DNA from: Sphingobium boeckii | Lineage (GTDB): Bacteria > Pseudomonadota > Alphaproteobacteria > Sphingomonadales > Sphingomonadaceae | Direction of reading: 5' to 3' | DNA: 64,000 nt | NCBI RefSeq assembly: GCF_014199215.1 | Contig: NZ_JACIJC010000002.1 | Location: 656,062 to 720,061 of the forward strand | Shown: positions 35,781 through 44,410 of the stretch, piece after piece | How positions within the stretch are numbered: position 1 is the stretch's first letter | How the letters are laid out: the number at the start of each line of letters is the position of its first letter | Made by a program: the position numbers and the translations under genes | Notes under the pieces: model-generated | What the model was told of the DNA's origin: nothing | The model's database searches: none | Seen by the model: the letters and a program-made list of their open reading frames with translations, nothing else

Positions 35781-36767
35781 TTATCCGGCAGTCGCGATCT
35801 CCTCGCGCTCGATGGCGGCGGCGTAGCGGCGCGCCAGCACGGCGCAAATCATGAGCTGAAACTGGTGGAAAAACATCAGCGGCAGGATCACGACGCCGAT
35901 CTGCGGGGCCGTGAATAACACCCCCGCCATCGGGACGCCGGAAGCGAGGCTCTTCTTCGATCCGCAAAATTGCAGCACGATGCTGTCTTCGCGGCTGAAA
36001 CCGAACCAGCGACCGACCTCCCGGCTCAACAGCAAGACGATCGTAAGGAGGATCGCCGACAGCAGCGCGACGGTTCCGAAATAAGCGAGCGATATCCGAG
36101 CCCACAGGCCCTCGACGACCGCGGCGCTGAATGCGGTATAGACCACCAGCAGGATGGACCCGCGATCGACGACCATCAGCATCGTCTTGCGGCGAGCGAT
36201 CCATTCCGCAATCCACGGGCGCAGAAAATGCCCTGCGAGGAAGGGCAAAAGAAGTTGGAAGACGATCGTCATCACCGCGTCCACGGAAAAACCGCCCTGC
36301 TTTCCCGTGATCAGGAGGGCAACGAGTAGCGGCGTGATGAAGATTCCGGCAAGGTTCGAGAAGGACGCGCTACAGACGGCGGCGGCGACATTACCTCTCG
36401 CCATCGCCGTGAAGGCGATGGAAGACTGAACCGTTGACGGCAGAAGCGTGAGAAACAACATGCCCGTTCCGATGGCCGGATCGAGATGCGGGATGGCGCG
36501 GATCGCGATGCCGCATAGTGGAAATATCACGAACGTCATGGCGGCGACCGTCAGGTGCAGACGCCAATGGCGCGCGCCATCGACGACGGCCTGCCGGGAA
36601 AGGCGCGCGCCATGCAGAAAAAACAGCGCGAAAATGCCTGCGTCCGCGCAAATCCCTGCAACGGTCGCGCCGATCCCCCGCGCCGGAAGGATCGAGGCAA
36701 GCAGCACCATCGAGGCCAGCAGAATAATATAGGTGTCAATATTGAGGCGGGTCAGCAGGCGCTTCAT
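35781..36767 (-). CDS. SBF-like (bile acid:sodium symporter fold) inner-membrane transporter
   Basis: This is a 328-residue protein with about 9-10 membrane helices, of the SBF-like family (YchL/RCH1 group). It has PLCGIAIRAI, LTLLPSTVQSSIAFTAMARGNVAAAVCSASFSNLAGI and CGSKKSLASGVPMAGVLF. It is the last gene of the oxalurate end of the purine operon, and its ATG overlaps the stop of hpxZ by 4 bases. Tight coupling suggests it exports or imports an anion of the pathway such as oxalate, oxamate or allantoate; this is inference. Confidence 0.8.
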   Translation of the reverse strand: MKRLLTRLNIDTYIILLASMVLLASILPARGIGATVAGICADAGIFALFFLHGARLSRQAVVDGARHWRLHLTVAAMTFVIFPLCGIAIRAIPHLDPAIGTGMLFLTLLPSTVQSSIAFTAMARGNVAAAVCSASFSNLAGIFITPLLVALLITGKQGGFSVDAVMTIVFQLLLPFLAGHFLRPWIAEWIARRKTMLMVVDRGSILLVVYTAFSAAVVEGLWARISLAYFGTVALLSAILLTIVLLLSREVGRWFGFSREDSIVLQFCGSKKSLASGVPMAGVLFTAPQIGVVILPLMFFHQFQLMICAVLARRYAAAIEREEIATAG

Positions 36768-37144
36768 GATGCCTGCCCCTCGATGGACACATGGGCGGCC
36801 ACGATCTTCCATCCGTCCGGGAAACGCACCCATGTCTGGCTCTGCCGACCGCGGGGGCCATTCCCTTCCCGAAAAAATTCGGCGTTCGCCGTCGCCAGAT
36901 CGTTGCCAAATGATGCGATGGCGACGCGGCCCAGACGCCGCTGGGGCGAACCGCCGCGCCCTTTGCGAAACCCGCGGATTTCATCGATGCCGTACAACAC
37001 CTCCCCTACCCCGAACCGCACCGTGGTCGGCGCGTCGTGGAACAGGGCGTCAAGCTCTGCGAGATCATCGGCCATAAGCGCGCGCTCATACCGTGCGAAC
37101 TGAAATTCGACCTCTGCGATCACGTGAGGGTCGTTGATCTTCAT
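36764..37144 (-). CDS. hpxZ: HpxZ/AtzH-like protein (DUF3225)
   Basis: This is a 126-residue SnoaL-fold protein of the DUF3225/AtzH type (FQFARYERALMADDLAELDALFHDAP, TVRFGVGEVLYGIDEIRGFRKGR, SQTWVRFPDGWKIVAAHVS). In Klebsiella the hpxWXYZ genes act in oxalurate catabolism, and HpxZ accompanies the amidase HpxY and the small HpxX. Its role is probably structural or accessory. It overlaps hpxY by 4 bases upstream and the SBF transporter by 4 downstream. Confidence 0.85.
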   Translation of the reverse strand: MKINDPHVIAEVEFQFARYERALMADDLAELDALFHDAPTTVRFGVGEVLYGIDEIRGFRKGRGGSPQRRLGRVAIASFGNDLATANAEFFREGNGPRGRQSQTWVRFPDGWKIVAAHVSIEGQAS

Positions 37145-38496
37145 GCGTGGGCCTCCTGCGGGACGGCATGTGCGGCGGCGAGCCCGCGCGCTTCAAGGGT
37201 TCTGGCGAAGTGCAGCAAATCGGTGTCCCGCCCTTTCGCGGCGATCAATTGCACGCCCATCGGCAGCCCTTCCACCGGGAGCGGCGCAGCAATGACGGGC
37301 AGGCCGAGATAGCTGATCGGCTGGGTGTACAGGCCCAGATTGGCGCGCGCCGATTGCGGCTTTCCATCGACCGCGATGAAAGGATCCGCGATCAAGGGGG
37401 CCGGCCCGAACGTGGCGGGCGCGATCAGCACATCATGAGTCTCCAGCGCCGCTGCCATGACGGCCCCGAAAATGTCCCGATATCGCATGGCCTCGTGATA
37501 GATGGCTTCGGGGATCGCTGCCCCGGCGATAAGGCGATCGCGCGTCATGGGATCATAGGAAAGGGGATCGGTGCCAAGGGCGTCACGATGATATGCGCCG
37601 CCTTCAAATGCGGTGATGAGAAAGGCAGCCGAGCGCGCACGATCGACCTCGGCGAGTTGCACGGTCGGCAGACCTCCAAGCCCGATGGACAGCGCTTCAA
37701 GCGCCGCTGTCATTTGCGAAGCGAGGTTGTCATGGAACCAGCCTCCCAACAGCGCCGGCCGCTGGAAGGGGACGGACGACGACGCGGCATTGCCCCGCAG
37801 CACTTCGTCCACAGCGGCAAGGTCGCTGGCCGAGCGGGCGAATGCGCCCATATCGTCCAGCGTGTGCACGAACGGATAGACGCCCTCCATCGGCAGCGAC
37901 GCATGGGTCGGCTTGATCCCGTAAATCCCGCAAAGCGATGCCGGTATCCGGATCGATCCATTCGTATCGGATCCCAGCGCGAAAGGCACCAGGCCCGCGG
38001 CCACCGCCGCCGCCGATCCACCCGATGATCCGCCCGCAAAGCGATCGACGTCGTGGGGATTTAGCGTGATGCCCCAATGGGCATTGTCCGTGACGAAGCC
38101 ATAAGCGAATTCATCCATGTTCAAAGTCGCAACCAGGACTGCGCCAGAAGCCTGCAGGCGCTGGATGGCCTCCGCATCGGACGAAGCCGGCGGCGCATCT
38201 TTCAAGCGGGCCGCACCCGCCGTGGTCGAAAGCCCCTCCACATCAAACAGATCCTTCACACCAAAGGGCACGCCCGCCAGAGGGCCGGGATCCCGGCCTG
38301 CTGCCACCTCGGCGTCTACCGCCGCGGCATCCCGCAAGGCGCGTTCATCCAGCGTGCGTGTCACAGCGTTGATGGCCGGGTTATGCTCAGCGATCCGCCC
38401 AAGCGCGGCGCTGACCAGTTCGACGGCCGAAATGCGGCCGGATTTCACGGCGGCGGCGCTTTCGAGCACCCCCAAGATCACCGTCTTGCCCGTCAC
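37141..38496 (-). CDS. hpxY: AtzE/HpxY-type amidase
   Basis: This is a 451-residue amidase-signature enzyme with the complete Ser-cisSer-Lys triad: Lys in [14 protein letters not shown], cis-Ser in [14 protein letters not shown] and nucleophile Ser in [17 protein letters not shown]. The AtzE/HpxY subgroup hydrolyses amide bonds of small nitrogen compounds. In the hpx pathway it is assigned to oxalurate breakdown with HpxX. GTG 38496 is used because it overlaps the hpxX stop (GTGA), and longer readings would run through hpxX. Confidence 0.87.
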   Translation of the reverse strand: MTGKTVILGVLESAAAVKSGRISAVELVSAALGRIAEHNPAINAVTRTLDERALRDAAAVDAEVAAGRDPGPLAGVPFGVKDLFDVEGLSTTAGAARLKDAPPASSDAEAIQRLQASGAVLVATLNMDEFAYGFVTDNAHWGITLNPHDVDRFAGGSSGGSAAAVAAGLVPFALGSDTNGSIRIPASLCGIYGIKPTHASLPMEGVYPFVHTLDDMGAFARSASDLAAVDEVLRGNAASSSVPFQRPALLGGWFHDNLASQMTAALEALSIGLGGLPTVQLAEVDRARSAAFLITAFEGGAYHRDALGTDPLSYDPMTRDRLIAGAAIPEAIYHEAMRYRDIFGAVMAAALETHDVLIAPATFGPAPLIADPFIAVDGKPQSARANLGLYTQPISYLGLPVIAAPLPVEGLPMGVQLIAAKGRDTDLLHFARTLEARGLAAAHAVPQEAHA

Positions 38497-38666
38497 CGCG
38501 GCAGCCCCCGGAGAACGTCGACATGCCATTGGAGCAGACGAGCATTCGCCGCTACCCCGGCAATGCACGCCGGCGGCAAAACGACGCCAAGACGATCGGC
38601 CACTTCTGCGGCCAGTTGCGCGTCGGTCGATCGCAATTCGACGAAGATCGGGTGTTCTCTATCCAT
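38493..38666 (-). CDS. hpxX: HpxX-like small subunit (DUF4089)
   Basis: This 57-residue protein (MDREHPIFVELRSTDAQL..., with the DUF4089-type core LPPACIAGVAANARLLQWH) is easily missed because of its size. In AtzE/AtzG and HpxX/HpxY systems such a protein forms a tight complex with the amidase and replaces an otherwise missing part of it. It overlaps the amidase start by 4 bases, as expected for stoichiometric partners. Its own ribosome site is weak. The 174 bases upstream, up to hiuH, contain no gene. Confidence 0.82.
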   Translation of the reverse strand: MDREHPIFVELRSTDAQLAAEVADRLGVVLPPACIAGVAANARLLQWHVDVLRGLPR

Positions 38667-38840
38667 GGTCTTGCTTCTCGATGGAGTGTTCAGGATGCTG
38701 GTTTCAGCGAAAGCACCGCTGTCCCGCTTTCGGCCGGCACTGCGCCATGCTCAGCCATATCGGCTTAGACGCAGCGCTTTCACGATCCCCGTCCGCGAGC
38801 AAATTTGGCGGCATTCATGACCCGGATATCCTTTCCCATC

Positions 38841-39173
38841 TCAGCTTCCGCGATAGGTGGAGTAGGAAAAGGGCGATGTCAGCAGCGGCACATGATAATG
38901 GCCGCCGTCCGCAGCCATTGCGAAATCTATGGGAACCGCGTCGAGAAAGGGCGGATCGGAGAGTGCCACGCCCTTCGACCGAAAATAATCGGCCACGCCG
39001 AAAATGAGCCGATACGAACCGGGTGGCAAAGCCAGTTCCCGAAGGGGGGGGCAGCGGCCATCGGAATCCGTGACGCCCTCATACAGAATCGCGCCGTCAC
39101 GCAGCAGCGTGACCTTCATGCCATCGGCAGGCCGGCCATGGACGACATCCAGAACGTGGGTGGAAAGACTCAT
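38841..39173 (-). CDS. hiuH: 5-hydroxyisourate hydrolase (transthyretin-like)
   Basis: This is a 110-residue HIU hydrolase (also PucM, UraH, HpxT). The N-terminal active-site His is in LSTHVLDVVHGRPADGM, the catalytic Arg lies in the central part and the protein ends with the family signature YRGS. It converts 5-hydroxyisourate, the product of urate oxidation, to OHCU. It overlaps the upstream flavoprotein gene by 4 bases, which places that flavoprotein directly in the urate step. Confidence 0.95.
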   Translation of the reverse strand: MSLSTHVLDVVHGRPADGMKVTLLRDGAILYEGVTDSDGRCPPLRELALPPGSYRLIFGVADYFRSKGVALSDPPFLDAVPIDFAMAADGGHYHVPLLTSPFSYSTYRGS

Positions 39174-40585
39174 GCGGCAGCCGCCTCATTCGCTGAAATT
39201 CCCGTGAATTCCGGTTCTGCATAAGCGAGATAATCGGCCACGATTTCGGCATGATCATCAACGAAAAGTTGATCCGCCACGCCGCTCACCAGGCGCGGCA
39301 AAGCCTGTTTCAAACCCGAGATGGCCGACGCCGAGAGACCGAAATTGATGAGGCCGGAATAGTTGAACGCGAACAGCCCATAGAGCGCCTCGGCGTCCGC
39401 GGGAGTCTTGGGCAGGAACTCGAATCCAGCGCCAAGATAGGGATGGGCATCGACGACCAAATCCCTTTCATCATCAGACGCATTGTGACGGTCTCGCCAC
39501 AATGCGATGCGTTCCGCAAACAGGGACAACTCAGGCCGCAGCGCGGGGTCCGTCACCAGACCGGTCGAAAGAATGAGGAAATCAAATGTTTCTCGGCCTT
39601 TTGGTGTGGTGACGATCGCCCCCGTCGGACCATCCTCGACATCGAGCCACGGCGTCCCGAGATGCAGACGAAAGCCGGGATAGCTGGCGGCGCGGGCGAA
39701 GGTGTCATTGGTCGGGGGCTGATTGCGCGCGAAAAAGCTCTTCATCATCCGGTATTTCACGGTGTCGTCCAGCGCCGGAAAACGAGAGATCAATCCGGCA
39801 CCTTCCATGAAGCGGATCGGATTGACCGTGGGCAGCGCCTTGCGGCGCACGAAGACATGAACCTCGCCTGCCGCCTCCGACAACGCATGTTGCGCATTGT
39901 CGAACGCGGAAGCGCCGCCACCGAGGATCGCGATCCTTTTGCCTTTCAGCGCGGCGAAGTCGATCGCTTCGGATGTGTGAGCATAACGCAAGCGCGGGAG
40001 CTTCGCCGAGATCATCGCCGGGACATGCCATTGCCCCCCGCCCTGAATCCCCGTCGCCAGCACGACCTTGCGCGCGAGAATGGTGGAACGATCCGCCAGC
40101 ATCAAGCGAAAAAGACCGGGGTGCACCGGCGCGATCGATATGACCTTGGCGTTGTTCCTGACGGGGATATCCAGCACGCGTCGATACCAGCGAAGATAAT
40201 CGAACCATTCCCCACGCGGAATTTTGTCGAGCGCGGCCCAGCCCTCCGCCCCGTGCATCGCCTCCCAATAGGCACGAAAGGTGAGCGACGGGATGCCATA
40301 GTCGATCGAGGTCAGATGCTTTGGCGTGCGAAGGGTGATCATCCGGGCGTAGGTTTTCCACGGCCCTTCCATGCCTTCTGGATTTTCGTCCAGCACGAGG
40401 ATGTTCGAAATCCGCTCGCGCAACAATCCGAAGGCTGCGCCCAGACCACTTTGCCCTCCGCCGACGATAACGACATCGTGAACGTGATCGCCGCCCAAAG
40501 GCCGGCTACGGGTCCAGGATGGCGCGCCATAGCCCAGACATTCGAGGTCGTGGGCGACCCGCGCCGCGTGCTGCGCCAGCGTCAT
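39170..40585 (-). CDS. FAD/NAD(P)-binding flavoprotein monooxygenase, probable HpyO-like urate hydroxylase
   Basis: This is a 471-residue protein with two dinucleotide folds: FAD at VVIVGGGQSGLGAAFGLL and NAD(P) at IAILGGGASAFDNAQHAL, the layout of class-B-like flavoprotein monooxygenases. The first is followed by the WKTYARMITLRTPKH block typical of its subgroup. It is coupled by 4-base overlaps to OHCU decarboxylase upstream and HIU hydrolase downstream, exactly where the urate-oxidising enzyme is needed. No uricase or HpxO (PHBH-type) gene is in the window. From memory, Xanthomonas HpyO is a urate hydroxylase unrelated to HpxO; I propose this is that type, but cannot confirm orthology. Confidence 0.75.
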   Translation of the reverse strand: MTLAQHAARVAHDLECLGYGAPSWTRSRPLGGDHVHDVVIVGGGQSGLGAAFGLLRERISNILVLDENPEGMEGPWKTYARMITLRTPKHLTSIDYGIPSLTFRAYWEAMHGAEGWAALDKIPRGEWFDYLRWYRRVLDIPVRNNAKVISIAPVHPGLFRLMLADRSTILARKVVLATGIQGGGQWHVPAMISAKLPRLRYAHTSEAIDFAALKGKRIAILGGGASAFDNAQHALSEAAGEVHVFVRRKALPTVNPIRFMEGAGLISRFPALDDTVKYRMMKSFFARNQPPTNDTFARAASYPGFRLHLGTPWLDVEDGPTGAIVTTPKGRETFDFLILSTGLVTDPALRPELSLFAERIALWRDRHNASDDERDLVVDAHPYLGAGFEFLPKTPADAEALYGLFAFNYSGLINFGLSASAISGLKQALPRLVSGVADQLFVDDHAEIVADYLAYAEPEFTGISANEAAAA

Positions 40586-41055
40586 GTCAAATCCTCCAGT
40601 CGCAATCTTACGATCTCGCCGATTTGCGCAATGGCCGTGTCGATTTCGGCCGAACGATCATTGTCCAGGCGGGCGCTCATCGCCGCCAATATGCCCGCCT
40701 TATCGGTCAAGCGGACGCAGATGATGAAAGGGAAACCGAACTTATCGGCATAGCGCCCGTTCAGATCGTGAAAGCGCGCGAATTCATCGGCGGTCAGTCG
40801 ATCGAGGCCGGCGGATGCCTGTTCGGCAGCGGAGTCACGGGTCAAATTCCGGTCCAGCGCCGCCTTTCCGGCCAACTCCGGATGGGCCCGGATCAAGGCC
40901 AGTTGTTCGTCGCGCGTGGCGTCATGTACCACTTGCATCAGGCCCGCATGAAGATCGGCAAAGGGCCGGCGGGCGGCTGCGCGCTCGATCACCCATGGCG
41001 AGTGTTCGAACAATTCCGCATAGCGCGACACGAAAGCAGCGTCATTGTCAGTCAC
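40582..41055 (-). CDS. uraD: OHCU decarboxylase
   Basis: This 157-residue protein has the 2-oxo-4-hydroxy-4-carboxy-5-ureidoimidazoline decarboxylase signatures: the catalytic His region FADLHAGL, IRAHPELAGKAAL and FGFPFIICVR. It makes S-allantoin. GTG 41055 is chosen because it overlaps the upstream stop (8 bases) and begins the family N-terminus; longer readings run through puuE. Other names are HpxQ and PucL N-terminal domain. Its stop overlaps the flavoprotein start by 4 bases. Confidence 0.92.
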   Translation of the reverse strand: MTDNDAAFVSRYAELFEHSPWVIERAAARRPFADLHAGLMQVVHDATRDEQLALIRAHPELAGKAALDRNLTRDSAAEQASAGLDRLTADEFARFHDLNGRYADKFGFPFIICVRLTDKAGILAAMSARLDNDRSAEIDTAIAQIGEIVRLRLEDLT

Positions 41056-41938
41056 AGGGATGGGTGTCCTGCCAGTGCCGCGCAATGTCGAGCCGGGTGG
41101 CGATCCAGGCATCACCGCTTTCCAATATGTGATCAACGAAGCGCGCCACCGCAGCAGCGCGGGCGGGCCGACCCGCGATGCGGCCATGCAGGCCAATCGA
41201 CATCATGCGTCCGCCCTCAGCGCGCAGGTAATCGAACGTGTCCCGCAGATAGCGGAAGAATTGCTCCCCTTCTGTAAACCCGTTCAATGCGACCATCTTC
41301 ATGTCGTTGGCATCGAGCGAATAGGGCATGATGAGTTGCGCGCGACCGTGCCGCCGGTCGTAATAAGGCAGGTCGTCGGCGTAGGAGTCCGCGTCATAGG
41401 TAAAGCCCCCCTCCTCCACCACGAGCCGGGCCGTATTGGGCGAGGTCCGCCCCTGATACCAGCCAAGCGGCCGCGCGCCGGTCAGCCGTGTGTGGATTTC
41501 GATGGCGCGCGCAATATGTTCGCGCTCCATCTCTTCTGCGACATGTTGATAGTCGATCCAGCGATAGCCGTGGCTCGCGATTTCCCAATCGGCTTTCAAC
41601 ATCGCCTCGACCACTGTCGGGTTCATCTCCATCGCCGTTGCGACGCCGAAGACGGTGACCGGCACCTGCCGGGCGGCGAAAAGCCGGTGCAGCCGCCAGA
41701 AACCGGCGCGACTGCCATATTCATACAAGCTTTCCATCGCCATGGCGCGCATCGGGTGCCCCGCGGCACCCACCATTTCGGAAAGAAAAGCCTCTGATCC
41801 CTTGTCGCCATGGAGGACGCTGCTCTCCGCACCCTCTTCATAATTGATGACGAATTGCACGGCGATGCGGGCACCATCCGGCCACTGCGGGTCCGGCGGC
41901 GTCATGCCATAACCGACGAGATCGCGCGTGGTGCTCAT
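41048..41938 (-). CDS. puuE: PuuE-type allantoinase (polysaccharide deacetylase fold)
   Basis: This is a 296-residue protein of the NodB-like fold used by cofactor-independent allantoinases: GYGMTPPDPQWPDGARIAVQF, the NYEEGAESSVLHGD block specific to PuuE, and EIASHGYRWIDYQ. It opens allantoin to allantoate. It replaces the metal-dependent DAL/AllB/HpxB enzyme of enteric bacteria. ATG 41938 overlaps the aminotransferase stop by 4 bases. Confidence 0.92.
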   Translation of the reverse strand: MSTTRDLVGYGMTPPDPQWPDGARIAVQFVINYEEGAESSVLHGDKGSEAFLSEMVGAAGHPMRAMAMESLYEYGSRAGFWRLHRLFAARQVPVTVFGVATAMEMNPTVVEAMLKADWEIASHGYRWIDYQHVAEEMEREHIARAIEIHTRLTGARPLGWYQGRTSPNTARLVVEEGGFTYDADSYADDLPYYDRRHGRAQLIMPYSLDANDMKMVALNGFTEGEQFFRYLRDTFDYLRAEGGRMMSIGLHGRIAGRPARAAAVARFVDHILESGDAWIATRLDIARHWQDTHPCD

Positions 41939-43161
41939 ATGCCATTCCAGGCGTCAAGCGCGGCATCGACCGCACAGCCTGCGCTTGAGCGATGGCCTTC
42001 GGCGCGCAGAACCGCCTCGAGCGCGCCCAGCGTAATGAGAATCTTATGCTTGCGGGCATTGTAACCCATCGCGCCGAACCGCCAGACCTTGCCCGCAAGC
42101 GGACCGAAGGCCGTGCCGATCTCGATCTCGAAATCTTCGCGCATCCGGCGCCGCACCGCTTCGCCATCCACCCCTTCGGGAATATAAGCGGCCGTCACAT
42201 TGGTCATGCGATAGCGATCGTCGCCAAAGAGCCGCAGCCCCATGGCACGCAGCCCCGCCGACATGGCCCGTCCTGAAGCGGTGTGACGCGCGAAACGGGT
42301 AGCAAGTCCCTCTTCAAGAACGATACGCGCACACTCCCGCGCACCGTAAAGCATCGTCGTCGCCTCCGTATGATGGTTGAGGCGCTTGTCGGACCAATAG
42401 TCCATGATCATGCCCAGATCGAAATAGTTCGACCCGATGATGATGCCGTCCCCATCGTCATGGTCGCCGGTTCTCAGACCCTGCTCCACATGCTTGCGCC
42501 GCTGGATATGATCCGCCGCGCGCGCCGACACGGTGATGGGTGCCGAACCGGATGGGCCGGCGAGGCATTTCTGCAAGCCCGCCGTCACGATGTCCGCCCC
42601 CCAACGGTCAGCCGCCACTTCCATGCCGCCCAGCGTCGCCGTCGTATCGACATAAAGCAGGGCACCCGCCTCCCGACACAGCACGCCAAGTCCTTCAAGC
42701 GGCTGCGCCATGGTCGTCGACGTGTCACCATGGGGCGTTGCAACGACCTTCGGCCCGACGCGTTCGATCGCCGCGGCAATGGCGTCGAGCGGCACGACTT
42801 CGCCCCAAGGCGCGTCGACCGTTTCGACGTGCGCGCCGATCCGCTTGAATATCTCGCTCAACAACAGTCCGAAGCGTCCGAAATTCACGACCAACACGGT
42901 GTCGCCCGGCGACGCGAGACTGATGAGGGCAGCCTCGATCCCGGCGCGCGCCGTGCCATCGACAAGAAAGGTCCAGGGGTTTTCCGTGCCGAAAATCGGC
43001 CGATACAGGCCCATGACTTCGTTCATATAGGTCGTCATCTCGGGATCGAACTGCCCGAGCAGATCGGCCGACATCGCGCGCAACACACGCGGATGCGCAT
43101 TGATGGGACCCGGCCCCATCAAAAGCCGCTGGGGCGGATCGATTTCACCCACATTACGCAC
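41935..43161 (-). CDS. pucG: (S)-ureidoglycine-glyoxylate aminotransferase (PucG/HpxJ)
   Basis: This is a 408-residue class-V PLP aminotransferase: LLMGPGPINAHPRVLRAM, FLVDGTARAGIEAAL, YVDTTATLGGMEVAADRWGADIV and the PLP lysine in TAGLQKCLAGPSG. In purine operons the enzyme transfers the amino group of ureidoglycine to glyoxylate, giving oxalurate and glycine. That matches the presence of HpxW-Z for oxalurate. GTG 43161 has GGAGG 9 bases upstream and overlaps allC by 8 bases. Alanine-glyoxylate or serine-glyoxylate transaminase is the alternative reading from sequence alone. Confidence 0.88.
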   Translation of the reverse strand: MRNVGEIDPPQRLLMGPGPINAHPRVLRAMSADLLGQFDPEMTTYMNEVMGLYRPIFGTENPWTFLVDGTARAGIEAALISLASPGDTVLVVNFGRFGLLLSEIFKRIGAHVETVDAPWGEVVPLDAIAAAIERVGPKVVATPHGDTSTTMAQPLEGLGVLCREAGALLYVDTTATLGGMEVAADRWGADIVTAGLQKCLAGPSGSAPITVSARAADHIQRRKHVEQGLRTGDHDDGDGIIIGSNYFDLGMIMDYWSDKRLNHHTEATTMLYGARECARIVLEEGLATRFARHTASGRAMSAGLRAMGLRLFGDDRYRMTNVTAAYIPEGVDGEAVRRRMREDFEIEIGTAFGPLAGKVWRFGAMGYNARKHKILITLGALEAVLRAEGHRSSAGCAVDAALDAWNGI

Positions 43162-44410
43162 CTTGCATATCCTCCAGACGTTTGATGAAGCGAAGCATGA
43201 CATTGCCCGCAAGGCCAGCGTCATCGGTCGTGACGCTTTCGGCGGGGTTGTGGCTGACGCCTCCACGACACCGGATGAACAGCATCGCTGTGGGACATAA
43301 AGACGACAATATCATCGCATCATGGCCAGCGCCGGACATCAGCCGACGAACAGGCACGCCTTCGGCTGCGATCGCCTGGTCCAGCGCTTCCATAAGTGCG
43401 GGATGGCAGGGGCTTGCCGGCAATTCGTGCAAGAGTTCGACGGTCGATGCGATCTGCCGCTCCGCCGCGATGACGTCGAAGCGCGTCACTATCGTTTCAG
43501 CCAATTTGGCGCATTCCAGATCCGTGGCCGCCCTGACATCGAGCGTGAAGCGCGCGCTGCCGGGAATCACATTGGCAGCGCCCGGCGCAGCGTGCAGCAC
43601 GCCGACCGTCGCGACATTCTGCCCGCCTGCGGCACGCGCGATCTCCTCGACCGCCAGGATCATCGCTGCAGCCGTAGCCAGGGCGTCGCGGCGGAGCGCC
43701 ATGGACGTCGTTCCGGCGTGCCCTGCCCGCCCTGCCAACGAAATCTGGAAACGCTTTTGCGCCGCGATGGCGGTGACGGTGCCAAGTGCCAGCCCTTCCG
43801 CCTCCAGCAACGGCCCCTGCTCAATATGCGCTTCCAGATAGGCGATCGCCCCGGGATGCCGTGCCGCAGCGAAGCCAGAAAGATCGTCCGCCACCGGCGC
43901 GCCCGCCTCTGCGCCATAACGGGCCAGCGCCGCGTTCAAACCGATCCCCATGGCGTCCACGGGTTCGGTCTCATCGACATCGAGCACACCGGCGACGGCG
44001 CGGCTTGTCAACATCGCGAGCGGAAAGCGGGATCCTTCCTCGTCGCCAAAGGCATAGACTTCGATGGGAAAACTCATGCGCTCGCCCGCCGCGTGCAGCG
44101 ACGCCACACACTCGATCCCGAGCATGATTCCCAGTGGCCCATCATAGCGCCCCGCATCGCGAACGCTATCGAGATGGCTACCGATAATCAGCGGCGGGCC
44201 ATCCGTCGTCCCCGGATAACGCCCGATCAAATTGCCCGCTGCGTCCGTCCGCGTGGTCATGCCCACTTCGACCATCCACTGCGCGACCGTCCGTTGCGCG
44301 GCGATATAGGCAGGCGTCAGATAGGCGCGATAAAGGCCGCCCGGCGTATCGCTGTAAGGCGCGACGCCCAGATGATCGCAGCGGTTGACCGCGCGCTTAC
44401 CGTTCACCAT
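43154..44410 (-). CDS. allC: Allantoate amidohydrolase (M20 family)
   Basis: This is a 418-residue M20/Zn-dependent amidohydrolase of the AllC/HyuC/beta-ureidopropionase group. Metal-site motifs are IIGSHLDSVRDAGRYDGPLG, FGDEEGSRFP and EAHIEQGPLLE, with AGHAGTT in the dimerisation lid. In this operon it converts allantoate to ureidoglycine, CO2 and ammonia (HpxK in Klebsiella). It starts inside the last 7 bases of hpxW. N-carbamoyl-amino-acid hydrolase is the main alternative. Confidence 0.88.
   Translation of the reverse strand: MVNGKRAVNRCDHLGVAPYSDTPGGLYRAYLTPAYIAAQRTVAQWMVEVGMTTRTDAAGNLIGRYPGTTDGPPLIIGSHLDSVRDAGRYDGPLGIMLGIECVASLHAAGERMSFPIEVYAFGDEEGSRFPLAMLTSRAVAGVLDVDETEPVDAMGIGLNAALARYGAEAGAPVADDLSGFAAARHPGAIAYLEAHIEQGPLLEAEGLALGTVTAIAAQKRFQISLAGRAGHAGTTSMALRRDALATAAAMILAVEEIARAAGGQNVATVGVLHAAPGAANVIPGSARFTLDVRAATDLECAKLAETIVTRFDVIAAERQIASTVELLHELPASPCHPALMEALDQAIAAEGVPVRRLMSGAGHDAMILSSLCPTAMLFIRCRGGVSHNPAESVTTDDAGLAGNVMLRFIKRLEDMQGA

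Noticed and set aside
39251..40753. A 500-codon plus-strand frame opposite the flavoprotein and uraD genes
   Set aside because: It has no recognisable domain, crosses two well-supported genes and shows the composition of an antisense shadow.
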